From the NCBI GenBank assembly GCA_000149265.1, contig CH002368.1, positions 666,781 to 730,780 of the forward strand: a stretch of DNA of 64,000 bases. The letters are read 5' to 3'. The stretch's first letter is position 1; the number at the start of each line of letters is the position of its first letter. This DNA is from Ciona savignyi (Eukaryota; Chordata; Ascidiacea; Phlebobranchia; Cionidae). Of the stretch, positions 14,401 to 27,000 are shown one piece after another. The position numbers were made by a program, and so were the translations under genes. A model generated the notes under the pieces. That model saw nothing but the letters and a program-made list of their open reading frames with translations. It had not been told where the DNA came from and did not search any database.

Positions 14401-17400
14401 TTGGATACTACATAAGAAAACAAGTAAAAAAACAACTTTACACATTGCATTGCAGACCAAATACCAATCAATCGTTGGTTTCTATATTGTCTGAGGTGTA
14501 GTGACTTGTTAAGGCCACACATGTTTAGTGTGTTTTTTGAAAGCTGTGGGTGAAAATCAGTTGAACTTATTAGTTTGGACAGAAACGCAAGTAACGACCC
14601 TATCATGTACAACTCTTTGTAACTGGAGCTGTCGATTTTACATTTTCGTTCTGCGTGTATTTAAGCATCACATGATGCGGTTAGCAGGTTTCGAGTCTAG
14701 AACTTTCCGAACTTTCAGAGCATTCGAATCGAAATGATTGTGTCTAAGAATAAAAGGTGAGAGGTATTTTTGTGTTATCTAAAACAAGATATAGATAAAT
14801 AACAACAACTTGAGCGAAATGAAAAGTTAAATAACAACTTATTCAATGTTAGGAAACTACATATCATATTTTTAGCAGTGTAACATTGATTAATATTGAT
14901 CGAAAGGACCGGCTCAGATGATGTGTTGGTAACTTATCAGAGGTTCGGGCTGACTTTTTCATCGTTTTATTTACAAATGTTCCTACGTCAGATATCATCA
15001 TTATCAACCGTTGATGTATATACACCGACATTATCTTAATTAATCTTCGAATTCATGTAACAGGTTTGAGATTAAGTCAAGCTAAGCGCGCTCGCTGTAA
15101 ATCCACATCCAGATTCAATCCGCGTCAATTCATCATAAATCACGGAACCTGTAAACTCCGCCACCGTGATTCGGCTTCCCGTCACTATTTGCCGCTGATC
15201 CGTCATTGTAAAGTTCGGCCCGAAATCCGATACTTTTCAGACAAATTAACAACGCTGGGTAGTAGTTACAGCTGTTTAACTCCCAACAACACCACCTGGG
15301 TACACCAGATATACGTCAATCTATATAGGATTGAACACTCGCGATATGACGAAACATTGCACATTGTTTAACTGGATTGATTGGGCTGTAATACTTTACC
15401 CCAGAGCACATATTGTCTACTAAATGCACGTTTAGTTGGTTTTGGTATCTGGCAACTTTAACGAAAATATTAATTTACGATAATCTATATCCGCTTTTAT
15501 ACCAAAAAAAAATTTGGATAAAAAATTGTATCTTTATTTTCAATTATCCTGAAGAAGTTGGGTTAAACCAATACAGTATAACTTTGTTTCTGTTTTTGCT
15601 GAAAGATCATTTTTCTGCCAGTTAACGCTTTATATGTTATTTAACTTTTTTTACTAAAACATACGTTTATTAAAAAGATAACTTTTATTTAATGTATAAT
15701 TAATTGTCTTTAAACCCTACAAAATAGAAAATTTGTCAGCCTGTTTAATAAATAAAATTTGCAAAAGTATATTCCAAAACATTTTAAGAATGGTTAAAAT
15801 TTAGATATTGCCTTAATTCTTAAATTAAACTTGCGCATTAGATTATTGCAGTTACGTAACATAAAATTAATTTAATCGGTATAAATATCTACAGCGGTAC
15901 ACTAATCGATCTTTAAGTTAATTTACATCGAAAGTTATGGTTGGTATTTTAATAAGCGATTTCTTCTTAAAAGCTATATTTAGCTGGGCAGTGTTTAATA
16001 ACCACACGCAAGTTTGTTTATTAAGTAACATTCGTGATTATTATACGACCACTTACAATGTTAAAGATGCAATCACGAACGCGAACTTCTATGATGGATT
16101 GTTTCAGCCTCGTCGCCACGACTTTATCTTTACATTGATCTGACTAAATTCAATATCCCAGAAATTAAAAATACCATGTAGTTTTAAGGAGAATTCATGC
16201 TCACACGAGATGAGACACTTTCCGATAAACCGCAAATATACTACTCATTTTTGTGCCTTAAATTCCATACCACTAATTTAAAATGTCATATCTTTAAACC
16301 AGTATCAATATAATTACATATTACTACTGATATTATGAAATAAGCCTTTGGTTGTCGATTAACCAATTCAGTCCGTAAAAAGATTGCGTTTAAACATGTT
16401 TATGGTTGGAAACCTTTAGAAAAAGATTTGGTAAACTGTCTCAACATATGTTTATCACCAAGCAGTTTGTTTTGTCTTAATATTCAAATTTTCCTATTTA
16501 TTATGACGTCATAGAAGTATTTACAAACAAACATAGAGGAAATCTTAGAACTCCTAATTTGGGACTAAATATCTTGATCGGAGTTTAAATGTATGTTTAA
16601 ACTTTCCTTGGGGGAAATATTACAATAACCTCAATGACGTAATAGTGATACTTTTTCGTCATAATTGCTATTACGATGTCACGAAACCAGTGTGTGCTGT
16701 TAATCGCAGGCGAGTTTATTTTGGGAATTGTTTTGAATTTGGTGTACTGTATATGTACCAACACTTAATAATAATCAGCAACAAGACTCCTATATTTTAC
16801 GCATTTCATCCTACTATCGCAAATCCACCCGTCCAAGTGCTTTTACCGTGGCCCTATACATTGAAGGTTTAGTTTTAGGGATTTTATCAATGTAAGCTGT
16901 TTAGAAACTTACTTTTCTTTGCAAAACAATATTGTCCCATGCGTATATGAGTCACTATTGAACAAAAATCACGCAAACAGCTGTTCTAAGTACATTAACC
17001 CCAAAGTTAGGTGTTTATGGGGTAAAACTAACATACCATGGGTGAATTAGGTAAAGGTTACAGGGTTAAACCATGTACTTAAAACCAAGTAAATTGGATT
17101 TGTCCCTAAGTATATAAAGAATTAACAGCAGGTGCCGTATGCAGTTGATTTCCAGCTTTTTTCACCGATGACAACGGTTACACTACAGGATACAACGGAA
17201 TTTCGTTTTTAAGCATATTCACACTACAACGTACTAACGAGAACTGTTTGTTTTAAGTTTTAAAGCTTGTAATAATTTTGTAAAATTCTATATTTCGTTA
17301 AAATCGAAATATCCGCTTTTTCACCAACGCCGCCATTCATTTATGACGTCACACCCTTTTTGTTAAGTTTCGTTTTACAAGATTTTACCAAAAAATTAAC

Positions 17401-19234
17401 CTTTAAATTAAATTTACCCCGTACTTACATACTTTACATAGGTTTTGTGCCTTAAATTCAGACCCACCCATAACCCCAGGACCCGTTTTTGGTCGATTCT
17501 TTGATCGGGAATTTGTTTACCTTTCCAATTTGTCTGGTCCGACGTAAATTTTCGTTCAAAACAGGATTTCGAGCGATTTTTACGATCGCGAAATTTGCTG
17601 TTAAAAGCGCGCTCACCACTTTGTGACGACATAATCGCATTTCCGGTTATTACGCAATGATCTGGAAATCGTTGTTTCGGGAAAGTTGATTGGTTTATGA
17701 GGTCACAACACGGCGTATATCGACGCGCGTGACGTAGTTATATGGATGTGGAGCATATAGCCATTTGTGGCGCAGATAGACAGTTCACCCGTGGTGCTTG
17801 TACCGCCATGTCTGCATTCTAATACACACGGAGACAATTGGGTATTCTGGAATAAATATTTGAATTTTCATCTTTCGCAATACCTTGTATTTCATCATAA
17901 TACGCCATTGTCTCCGATCCCTTTGATCTCTTGCCAGTGGAAAGCTCACCAGAAGCGCTTTATCGCGTCTATCGCGTTCGCTATAGTTTCATCACAATCG
18001 GAATCTTCGCTTTCGTCTCTTTGCACCCTTTCGACTGTGACGTCACAGAAACGTTTGTAGATTTCGCGAACCGCGAATTTGACTCAAACTTCGACCGTGA
18101 TTCGTCAATTTTTGTTTCGGCAAAATTGATTTTTTTTCTTCTGGGTGTTTTTTAATCAAAGCACGTAAGAATGGTCAATGTTTTTACTCAAAATGGACTT
18201 TCTGTCAAAAATCACTCGCATTTCGCACGAACCGAGGCGTAAAATTCTTCAAAAGTGGAATAATATTTGTTCACTCATTATAGCGGTTATTTGCTTAATA
18301 ATTACATCGGTCTCCACCACACACATACACCGGCCTCCGAGTATCGTGTTGCCGCCGGCCGCAAACAAGAACCCCGATGTGATTTTCACAACTAACACTT
18401 AATGACAGACGAGCGTATCGAAAGCTTCACGCTTCGGCGTAAAATCAACTCCAAATAATTTTCCAACATTTTCGGTCTAAACAACTTAAGTATTTACAAC
18501 AAGAAAAAACTAATTACTAATTAGCGTTATTCCAATCCTACTAAGTATAATCACCTATCATTAACAGTTTTACCCGTTAAAATCACACCCTAAATACGAC
18601 GGTACAATCGCTTTGAAATTGAACCCACATTTTTATAGTGGCTTGACCTAGTGGCTGACCTTTGGTGACCCCGTTGGTGACCTCGGGGTAAAGTTTGTGT
18701 TTGCACCCCGTTTAATCGTGGCATTTAGTTTTCAAACCCCTCGTCGGGTAGACATTTAATGAGTCGTTGCAAGTTGTTACCACTCCCCCACAAATTGAAA
18801 CATTCTTATATGTGAGGTAACAGTTTGAGCGGCGCAAACGCACAATTCCCTGTTGTTTACATTACTCGATTTAATCGACGTCGTTGAATCAAAATAATCG
18901 TCGTGTTATTCCCTTGATTATGACGTATCAATCACGCAGCTGTTGTGAGCACGTAAACCTACGGATGTGACGTCATTGGCCCGTCACAATGCTTGTTCTT
19001 GCGTAACGATGCAACGCAGACGACACATGTTAATGCCGCGCAATTATCACTCAATTTTGGTCAGTGTTCCCGGTTTTATTTTAAGTGTTGGACGAAACAA
19101 ATTAACCAAGACTTTATGACTTGGAAACACAATTTCGAGTTTGGAAACACTGCGTTCTATTGTCATGGGAGGAAGTGGCTGATGGTCACCGCTGGTCAGT
19201 GGAGACTTAATATAAATATGGTGTCAAATAAGTT

Positions 19235-19350
19235 CAGCGGGTTATCTCAGTTGGAACGTGTACCCATCATGTCTATACTTAATGCATTGGACTGTCGTAC
19301 AAGAACAGGCCTAAGGGTCGCTGATTCGAAACCGAGTTGGGTAAAATATT
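19235..19350 (+). repeat. tRNA-like retroelement fragment
   Basis: GTTATCTCAGTTGGAACGTG resembles a tRNA A-box (TAGCTCAGTTGG type), and GCTGATTCGAAACC about 90 bp further on resembles a B-box. The spacing and lack of a foldable cloverleaf argue for a tRNA-derived SINE or tRNA pseudogene. It lies inside a chance open frame (18993-19370). Confidence 0.4.
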
Positions 19351-21274
19351 GCTTTGGTTTTTTGTTTTAAATTTATTTCATACTATCTTGACCGCAAGCC
19401 CTGAAGGTAAACCCAAATCAGCTTAACACGATTCATTTAATTTGCTGTTCAAAGGTTAAAATCGTACATTTTAGTTATTTTTCTCTAAAATTTAAAATTT
19501 TCTTCATGCTCCCTTCATAAAGTTACTTGCAATATTTCGAATCATTTTCATCAAAAAATGATCCCCGCATTTATTCGAATGCGCAGCAATCAACAGACGA
19601 TTTGCTTTTCGGATTATGTCCGCTTCGCCGGCCCTAACCGCCAAACATGGTAGCGGGCTGTTTACTCGCTGTGTCTAAGTTCTGAGTCGGCCGGTGGTTG
19701 ATGCCAAAACGGTATAGCGTATCGATTTACCCGCGCTCTCTTGCCCAGAAACTGTCGTGTTATTTAAACTCCCACTGACAGACGTTCTGGTATTAAATCG
19801 GACGGTTTCCTTTGCGCGTGTGGATTTAGGGGTATTAGCTGCACGTATTATAACACTTTCGTCGAATTTGCCGTAATATATCGTGCTAATTTTGGGAGTA
19901 AATTGTGCGTCGTAAAAACACTGGATGGCACAGCCAGAAGCGTACGTCACATATGGCTGAGATACAAAGGTGGTCTTAAACGTGTATGAATATACTTGAT
20001 GGCACCACAGTCAGTAAAGTGTGGCTAAGAGATCGCGTTTGCTAATGGGGATAATTACTCATATACTTAACCGTAATGCGAGTAAAATAATCGCTTATCA
20101 AGTTTTGTCGCAACTGTTTTAGGCGTTTAAGTCGTACTTGTTTGCCCGATTAACACCGTGTAATTTCGGCTCGTTTTATAACACCCTTTCGTTAAAATGT
20201 TTGTGTATCCGCTTAAACGCAACGCAATAGCCCTGCGACCGTTCTCTTGCACCTGTACAACTATATGCACCTGCTGCGAGGCTCGTTTAAAATGGGCCGC
20301 TGATGGCAAACATTTTAAACAGATGTTCCTTACTTTAAAGGCAACGCACATCAAATGCGAATGAGAGATGGGGCTAGGTTTGCACACAAATTAAAAAGTG
20401 AAACAGTAGAAAGTGTTAATCGGAATTCGACTCACAGTTACAGCGAAATTGCCCTAAATTTCCCAGCCTGTAAACGAGAATGAAACCCATGCAAACCGAA
20501 CCCGACAAAACAAGCTCGAAAATAGTTTAACATTTCATACTTTATTTATGCAGCACTGCTTGTTTTAAAGCTTAGCTCGACTGAACAGTTCTCGTTATTT
20601 TGACTAGAATTAATTACACTTTTAGACGAAATCGTGAAGTTGTACTTTTCATACTGAAACTTTAGGAATTTAATTATAATAATTAATTAACATGCAACAA
20701 GTGGCTGACACTACTTCAAAGACAAAACATTGCTTTTATTTGCCTAACCTCCCACTAAGAACGCACAACCCCGGCTATATATCGGATTACCCCCTTTGTC
20801 CACTGTTGGGTAACCTGACCCCATCACGCAGTAAACTTGACCCCATGGGAAAGTGCCCCACTTGCCTATCTCAAGCGTCCAAGCTAGAACACTGGTCAGT
20901 TGGTCAGCTTTAGAAGAAAACAAAGAAAATCCAAAAAGAAAATTTACCCGATAAACAATAATTTCGAAAACACTATAATTAAACATATTATATTATATGT
21001 TAAGCAACCCACGGGCAAAGGACTATGGTAGCCAAACAAGAGTTCTCTTTAAATTTGGTTTTTCAAATGCACATAAATACATAGCAAACCATTGTTTTCC
21101 CACTGGCTTGAAGTCGCCGAACAATAATAGTTGAGTAAATTTGTTGTTTTTAGCTTTTCTGTTTTTTTTTGTATAAACTACGTACATGGTAGAATATATT
21201 TTGGTTTAAGAATATTTATTTAATGACTTTACTTGGGATGAATGTCTGGTTGTAAAACCATATTAAAAAAAAAC

Positions 21275-21335
21275 GTTAAGAGCGATCACAGTCTCGAACC
21301 CGCGATCTCTGAATCCGTGGTAAAGGTTGGTGTGT
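21275..21335 (-). repeat. tRNA-like 3' fragment
   Basis: On the minus strand, GCGGGTTCGAGACTGTGATC has a good B-box (GGTTCGAGAC) but no matching A-box at normal distance. It is probably a truncated tRNA-derived repeat. Confidence 0.3.
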
Positions 21336-21689
21336 CATTGTTCGACAGATGAGTTTGGAGTCGCACGGCCTATATGTGGATATATATTTACTCAACTCGA
21401 TTTTGATTTTAAATCTGGTAACCCCCGCTGTAGATTAGATAACATGTATACCGACGTGTATATATGTCTGCATAACTCTGTGTGTTATCACTTTCCAATC
21501 TGCCACTGTTTCAACCCGACATCTGCCTATTGCAATATAATGGGAGCTTATGATCGGTGTTTACCGTTTTTATTTGCTAGAATCACGATAACACCCGCTA
21601 ATCATCTGCGAACATTGATTTGTAGTTTCGTTTGACCTTTACCTATAAATACCCAACCTGTCCTTTATTCCTGGGTTGGCCATTCTTTT

Positions 21690-21803
21690 TTCTTATTTTT
21701 TTACCTAGTTAAGTTTTAAACCCAAGATGAGCTCGTGACCAGGAACGTTTTTTTGTGTTTAGGAGTCGGTATATGTATCGGTCGCGATCAACCGTTCAGC
21801 CGA
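21690..21803 (-). repeat. tRNA-derived SINE, family A
   Basis: On the minus strand it reads GGCTGAACGGTTGATCGCGACC, then GATACATATACCGACTCC, a GAGCTCATCTTGGG segment, and a decayed B-box, with an A-rich tail (seen as T-rich sequence at 21690-21710 on plus). Segment order is identical to the copies at 56.3 and 57.1 kb. This is the only well-preserved copy outside the right-hand 13 kb. Confidence 0.65.
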
Positions 21804-22325
21804 AAGTAAGTCTTTAGCTTAACAAACGCGCCAGTGTGTATCCACATATGCGCAACATTTATCAACCGTATGTTGTTGGATGTTACCTTGTGTGCACCGC
21901 CACTAATTAGTTTAAATGGTCCAAGGGTTAGTTTACTAAGAAAGCACGGACGGTGTCTGAGATGAAAGTATATGTAATAAACACTATCTAAAATACAGCT
22001 AACGAGGGTCTATGACAATAATGGTTGTCACCAAAATACCTTTTAAACCTATACTTTAAAAGAAAAAAACACATTTTCAAAAACACCTTAAGAGAAAAAT
22101 ATTTAATACGAATAGAGACCACACAAGATCCACCTAAAATGCCTTTTAAATAATCGCAGTTATATTTAACCTTAGCTGATACAGTCGACTTATTAATTAT
22201 TAACGAAACGCGAGATAACAGACGTGATTTTCCGAGATTTTCCATCCGATTATTATCGTGATTACCGTTTTGTTACATCACAATCGGTCCACAAACATTC
22301 TGATTCACTTCTTTGTTTGCAAATA

Positions 22326-22961
22326 ATGGAAAGAGAAAATATTCGCGAACGTAAATACACAACGAGCCAACCGGTGCGCGCTGTATGTGCACCTGTCTGC
22401 ACACGTTCGACGTTTACAAATATATATCCCACCGCCATAAATAACCTAGACGAGCACGACGCTATCTTAACTGTTTTTTTTTACATCTTAGACCTTGGTG
22501 GCACGTTTAATCAATATTTTGCTGATTTGATTGATGCATTTGAAAAAAATCGTCACTTCCGGTACTTCAAAAACGCCGTGGAAAAGGTGGTTTCGATCGA
22601 ACGTCTAAGCATCGAAATTTCGCGTATTTCCAGTGACGTCATAAAACCTTTTATTGGCCGAGCCACGAAATCGTGCGATACACAATCGACATTAATATTT
22701 CAGATCGAAATGAGGCGCAATTTGCGGTCTCCAGGGGGCTATTTAGCTAGCGGGTCATTTGATAGTTTTGGCCTTGAGCTAAGTCTCCAAATTGTCGCAG
22801 AAAGCCCAAGACAACCCAAGGTCGAGTTGAAACTCGCTATATATGTCCAAGTAACGCCCATCAGTCTAGCTCTCGTTCAAAGTGTCAATAAATATCATAA
22901 ATTTTTAAAAATACTGCCGACCAGAAACCCCTACTTCTACAATGCGTACAACAAGTACTAA
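22326..22961 (+). CDS. Possible single-exon protein of 211 aa, unrecognised
   Basis: The frame is open for 246 codons from 22224, where the first codon is GTG. The first in-frame ATG is at 22326, giving a 211-residue protein starting MERENIRERKYTT and ending NAYNKY. A frame this long is improbable by chance in DNA of this composition, which is the main argument for it. An AATAAA lies about 120 bp after the stop, near 23083. I recognise no domain. The middle (DLGGTFNQYFADLIDAFEKN, then ISRISSDVIKPF) has mixed hydrophobic and charged sequence compatible with helices, and no signal peptide is evident. It overlaps a TGACGTCA site at 22634. It could be a gene, one exon of a gene, a decayed retroposed copy, or a chance frame. 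Confidence 0.28.
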   Translation: MERENIRERKYTTSQPVRAVCAPVCTRSTFTNIYPTAINNLDEHDAILTVFFYILDLGGTFNQYFADLIDAFEKNRHFRYFKNAVEKVVSIERLSIEISRISSDVIKPFIGRATKSCDTQSTLIFQIEMRRNLRSPGGYLASGSFDSFGLELSLQIVAESPRQPKVELKLAIYVQVTPISLALVQSVNKYHKFLKILPTRNPYFYNAYNKY

Positions 22962-23570
22962 CATTACTCAAAATGCACCACACCTCTTAAAAACTTATTC
23001 CAGAAACTCAAAACCCATATTTTTGTTACGTCATTAAGCGTCGGCCATTTTGTTTTCTAAAGTACACTTGTTTAAATCAGGAATAAAGAGCAACTTTTCT
23101 TCAAATGTATATTATATGTTGACACTTAGGCTTGATAAATGACGTTGTGATGTCATATTAATGTTTGACATTGTTATGTCATAATCTTTTGTTATAAAAT
23201 AATTTTTATGAAAGTAGTAAATATATTTTGTTTTATTGTTGAGTCACAAAGAGAATGATTCTCACGCATTGTCATCTGTTCAATAATTCCCGCGTTCTAT
23301 TAAAACCTCTTTGATCCGCACACCCGCTGGTTCGCGAAGGTTCCTTACTTTGATCCATATATATCTTCTAGATGTTCATCAACTCTTATCCACGGGGTGT
23401 AAAAGAGGCCTAGTGTGGTGTCACAATCTCTCAGGGTATCTCGTTTGTGACATAACAAAGACAGATTGTTGCGCGTCGAAAAATACAAGATGTTAGGAAA
23501 AAGGCTCAAAGCTTAATATTCGTCTAATAAACAACCGGTTAATACTCGTCGGATAATAACACAAGATCTT

Positions 23571-24008
23571 ATGGCCTGCTGGGAGGTTAAGGCGGTTTCT
23601 CGCGTTGCCAGCACTTGTGATGTAACAATAGAAATTGTTCTTCCCTTTGTTGTGGGGCTTGTCAATCAAACTTTCAATTTTATGCCCCTTGACCTTTGGC
23701 AGGGTGACAGCAGGGTGCGGCCTACCGTGAAACTATTATCCCGCCGCCCCAGCAGGGGGTTTTATGGGGTTATGGAGAAATTGCTCAAGATACTGGAATT
23801 TAAAAAGCCTCAGCAAGAGTTAATTCAATTACCAGGACTGATGTGTAATGGCTCCTACATTTGTTTTAATAATACAAAGCTATACCACCAGTGCGGTGTT
23901 GCCAGGTTGATACCGGCTTGGGAATCGAGATCAAACGAAATCAATAGCGCACTGATACAGAAGGCCACAGATACCAGTTCATGGGATTACGTCCATGCTT
24001 TAAAGTGA
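23571..24008 (+). CDS. Possible 145-aa open frame, unrecognised
   Basis: ATG-started frame reading MACWEVKAVSRV and ending SSWDYVHALK, with AATAAA directly overlapping the region after the stop (GTGAAATAAACTG). It contains some hydrophobic sequence (IEIVLPFVVGLV) and three N-glycosylation-like sites, but no domain I recognise. Its length is close to the longest frames expected by chance in 64 kb. It follows the other candidate at 22326-22961 on the same strand, so the two could be exons of one gene, though no clean donor and acceptor pair was found. Confidence 0.15.
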   Translation: MACWEVKAVSRVASTCDVTIEIVLPFVVGLVNQTFNFMPLDLWQGDSRVRPTVKLLSRRPSRGFYGVMEKLLKILEFKKPQQELIQLPGLMCNGSYICFNNTKLYHQCGVARLIPAWESRSNEINSALIQKATDTSSWDYVHALK

Positions 24009-27000
24009 AATAAACTGTACCATAACAACTGCACAGAGACCTAAGAAGTGGTGGTTATTGAGTCATTTCCATTATCGAATGATGTACACAACGCTCAGAC
24101 AGACATACGGCTTAATAAAGAACGCGCTATTAGTATATACATCAGTTTCGGTCATTTTGTTGCGCGTTTAGCTTACCGTAAACAGTAAGCTACAATATTT
24201 TTGCTCTTTTGAATGGGTTTGCTATCAACTTTTAAATCTTACATGCCTAGCAAGTAGGGTGCCTTTAGCAAAAATAGTTGTTTAGTACAAAAGTACATAA
24301 CACTTTCGTCATATTAAAACCGACAGCGAATCTCTTTAAGTGACGGCCACTTTGTAAGGGCTTGATTAAATTAGTCCCACACAAAACTATTTGATATAAA
24401 ACAGGTTCATTTTGAGGCTGTCCAGACGGCACGGTCTCCCGGTTCCTGTATTTACGCAGAGGTGCCTCTCTCTCTTTGGGGGTTTAGTTAAAATAAACAC
24501 GAATATTTTTGTTTTGCTAAGTTCGACTGATTCTGCTTCTCACAATATTCAATTCTTTAAATTCTTCAATTTTCTAAAATATTTTGCCTAAGTGAAAACT
24601 CATAATTAATGTTTAAACATTTACAAACTTAATAGTTTTCTAAACTTTACATTCTTGCTGAACCAGTACACTAATAACAGTTTTCTGAAACAAATGGACT
24701 GTCGGGGATAACAAATATGGCGGCTGAAAATGCTTCCAAAACTTCCGTTTGATTTAATTAAGGCTACCATATGACGAAAAGTAATTTATAAAATGGCAAT
24801 AATTCAAGTTTAAAGATTCATGAAAAATCAAAACGATATCACTAGTCAATCTAGCTAGCTTCGAATCGCGGTTCACTTAAACTTTTAGCCTACAATGTAC
24901 AACACTAAACAAAAGCACCCAAGATTAAACTTTGCATATTGTTGCGTTCCCGAATTTAAGTGAATATTAGTTAGCCCAATCGACTAACATTTCGAATGAA
25001 TAAACTCAAAAATACAAAAGCAATTTTGGAGCCTTCGCTTCCAAACAGTAATGGCTTCAATTACATCATACCTCCCTGGTAGGAATAATCGTTCCACGCT
25101 TAAATTTTCTTTCAATTTAAAGTTGACTTAATCAGTTCTTTCGATCGTGGGGTTCAAACGAACGTATATTTTGGACTCTTGTCAAAGCAGCATGTCCATA
25201 GGAGAAAGCGAATCAATAGACGTCATGTTCTATTAGATGAACTTAAACCCAACACCAACAATAAACTCAAATATATATATATAAAAACATAAAGTGTACA
25301 ACACAAGGTCTCGACCTGTACATATAAGTAGGCATACTTAAATACATAAAGTACAACACAATAGTTTACGAAAGTCTGTTAAGATAGAACAGACAAATCC
25401 AATAAAAAGAAAGTCAAATTCCATTTCAAATGCGGTACTAATATGTGAAACGTGTTAAAAAGGGCATTTTCTGTTTAAACTTATTAATAAACTTGGAAAA
25501 CCGGTCATTCATGTACATCTGTTTAGGATTAGTAAGTATGTGAGCTAATAAATAATTGTGATTAAGTGGATGGAATATTTTGCAGTCACTTTGATTGCAT
25601 CGCCATTTTATAACCAGCAGTGAGTTACTGCTGTTTTGTCGTAATAGTGAATCACTAAACCAGCACTTGATTGCACTTGAAACGTGAATATTGTACTTTG
25701 TATATGCGGCACACCATGATCTCGCTTTTAAGGAAAACCAACCTTTCAGTCAGAACTAGCTCCGGTCCGGATACAAATACAAGATAAAAAGCACTTAAGT
25801 TATCCTATAATACTGATTAAAAGTACCATGTGTGTTGCGTCACACGCGTTTTGTGACGTCACAGTGGCTACAGTTCGTCATACAGAAAGCTTTGTTTCTG
25901 CTGTTAACAATAAACTTTATTAAACACCTGACTAGTTATCATACGCATTGTTGTGTAAATACAAGTGGTTCCAAATTTTAATATTTTGTAAAATAATATT
26001 TGAACAAGCGTTTAAAACGTGAAGCTTTGTAATAACTATCTTATATATGTTTAATACAACATGTCCTATCGTCCAAAGTTATATTCAGTTGAATCCCTGT
26101 ACATATGAACAGCTGGTTATATGACGTAGGCACGCCGCAGGTTGTCCTGTTAAATAGAATATTGTGTTTTTTCCCACTGGTTTTTATTCCAACAAAATTT
26201 CAGTAAAACACAAACTTTTTAATCATTTTAATGATTATTTAGTAATTTCTGGTTCAATATTTTTGATAATCCAGACGTTTAACATGAAATGTACCCGATA
26301 TAGTCAGATGGGAATCGATTAAGTCGCTTTACTAAACTCCACCGTTCCTGACATAAAATTGTCATACCTCTTTGTACGATTTCTATTTGAAACTTTAAGT
26401 CCAGTGGATTATCCGTATTACGTCACTTAGGCTTGACTTTTTTAAATCTCGGGCGATAATAAAGAAATTGCGGTAATTTTAATCAGATTTTGTTAAACAA
26501 AAATGAAGCAAGTTTGTGGTGAACTTTTAAACCTTTGTTATCTTTTTGCAAACAAGGGCGACTGTGACCAAACAATCGAGATGACCACTCATCATGCTAG
26601 ATACACAAGCTCGCTTCCTATTGGCCAATGATCAAACGAACTTAATCACTCAACACACCCAAACATCCGGTTTGTAGTTTTATTTTGTTGGCAAAGAAAT
26701 GCCGCGTTATTAGCAAGGAACTAGCCAAACATCCGGCTAGCAAACTTAACTTTTATATTGTTAGAAACATATACAGCGACGGGTCCCATTGCGTGACGTT
26801 TGGTAGCAAAATGTCATAAAAAATATCTGCCATGTTTTTCAAAAATGTTTTTAAAATGAAACCAAAGTTCATTGTTATAAAATGTATTAATATTAAGTGC
26901 GATGCTTATAGTGTAGTGTCTTGCGCTTCATTGTAAAGGATTTAAATCCAAAACTTGTTTAAGCATTTACAATAAATGCTATTATCTAAAGTGTCCTTTT

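Larger units (their letters stand above)
3327..21689. other. Gene-poor interval; probable upstream and regulatory DNA of the left Irx gene
   Basis: About 18 kb with no exon set I can support. It should contain the 5' exon or exons and promoter of the left Irx gene, but I could not identify an N-terminal Irx exon. It holds five exact TGACGTCA palindromes (near 13137, 16503, 17342, 18038 and 18967), several CGCCATTTT motifs (near 3577, 7676, 7755, 9905 and 10286), and two tRNA-like fragments listed separately. Open frames such as 8089-8505 and 17767-18402 are unrecognised and near the length expected by chance. Confidence 0.5.

Noticed and set aside
18178-18402. 74-codon frame with one hydrophobic segment (NNICSLIIAVICLIITSV)
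   Set aside because: A basic-then-hydrophobic pattern resembles a signal anchor, but there is no donor, homologue or downstream exon to support it.
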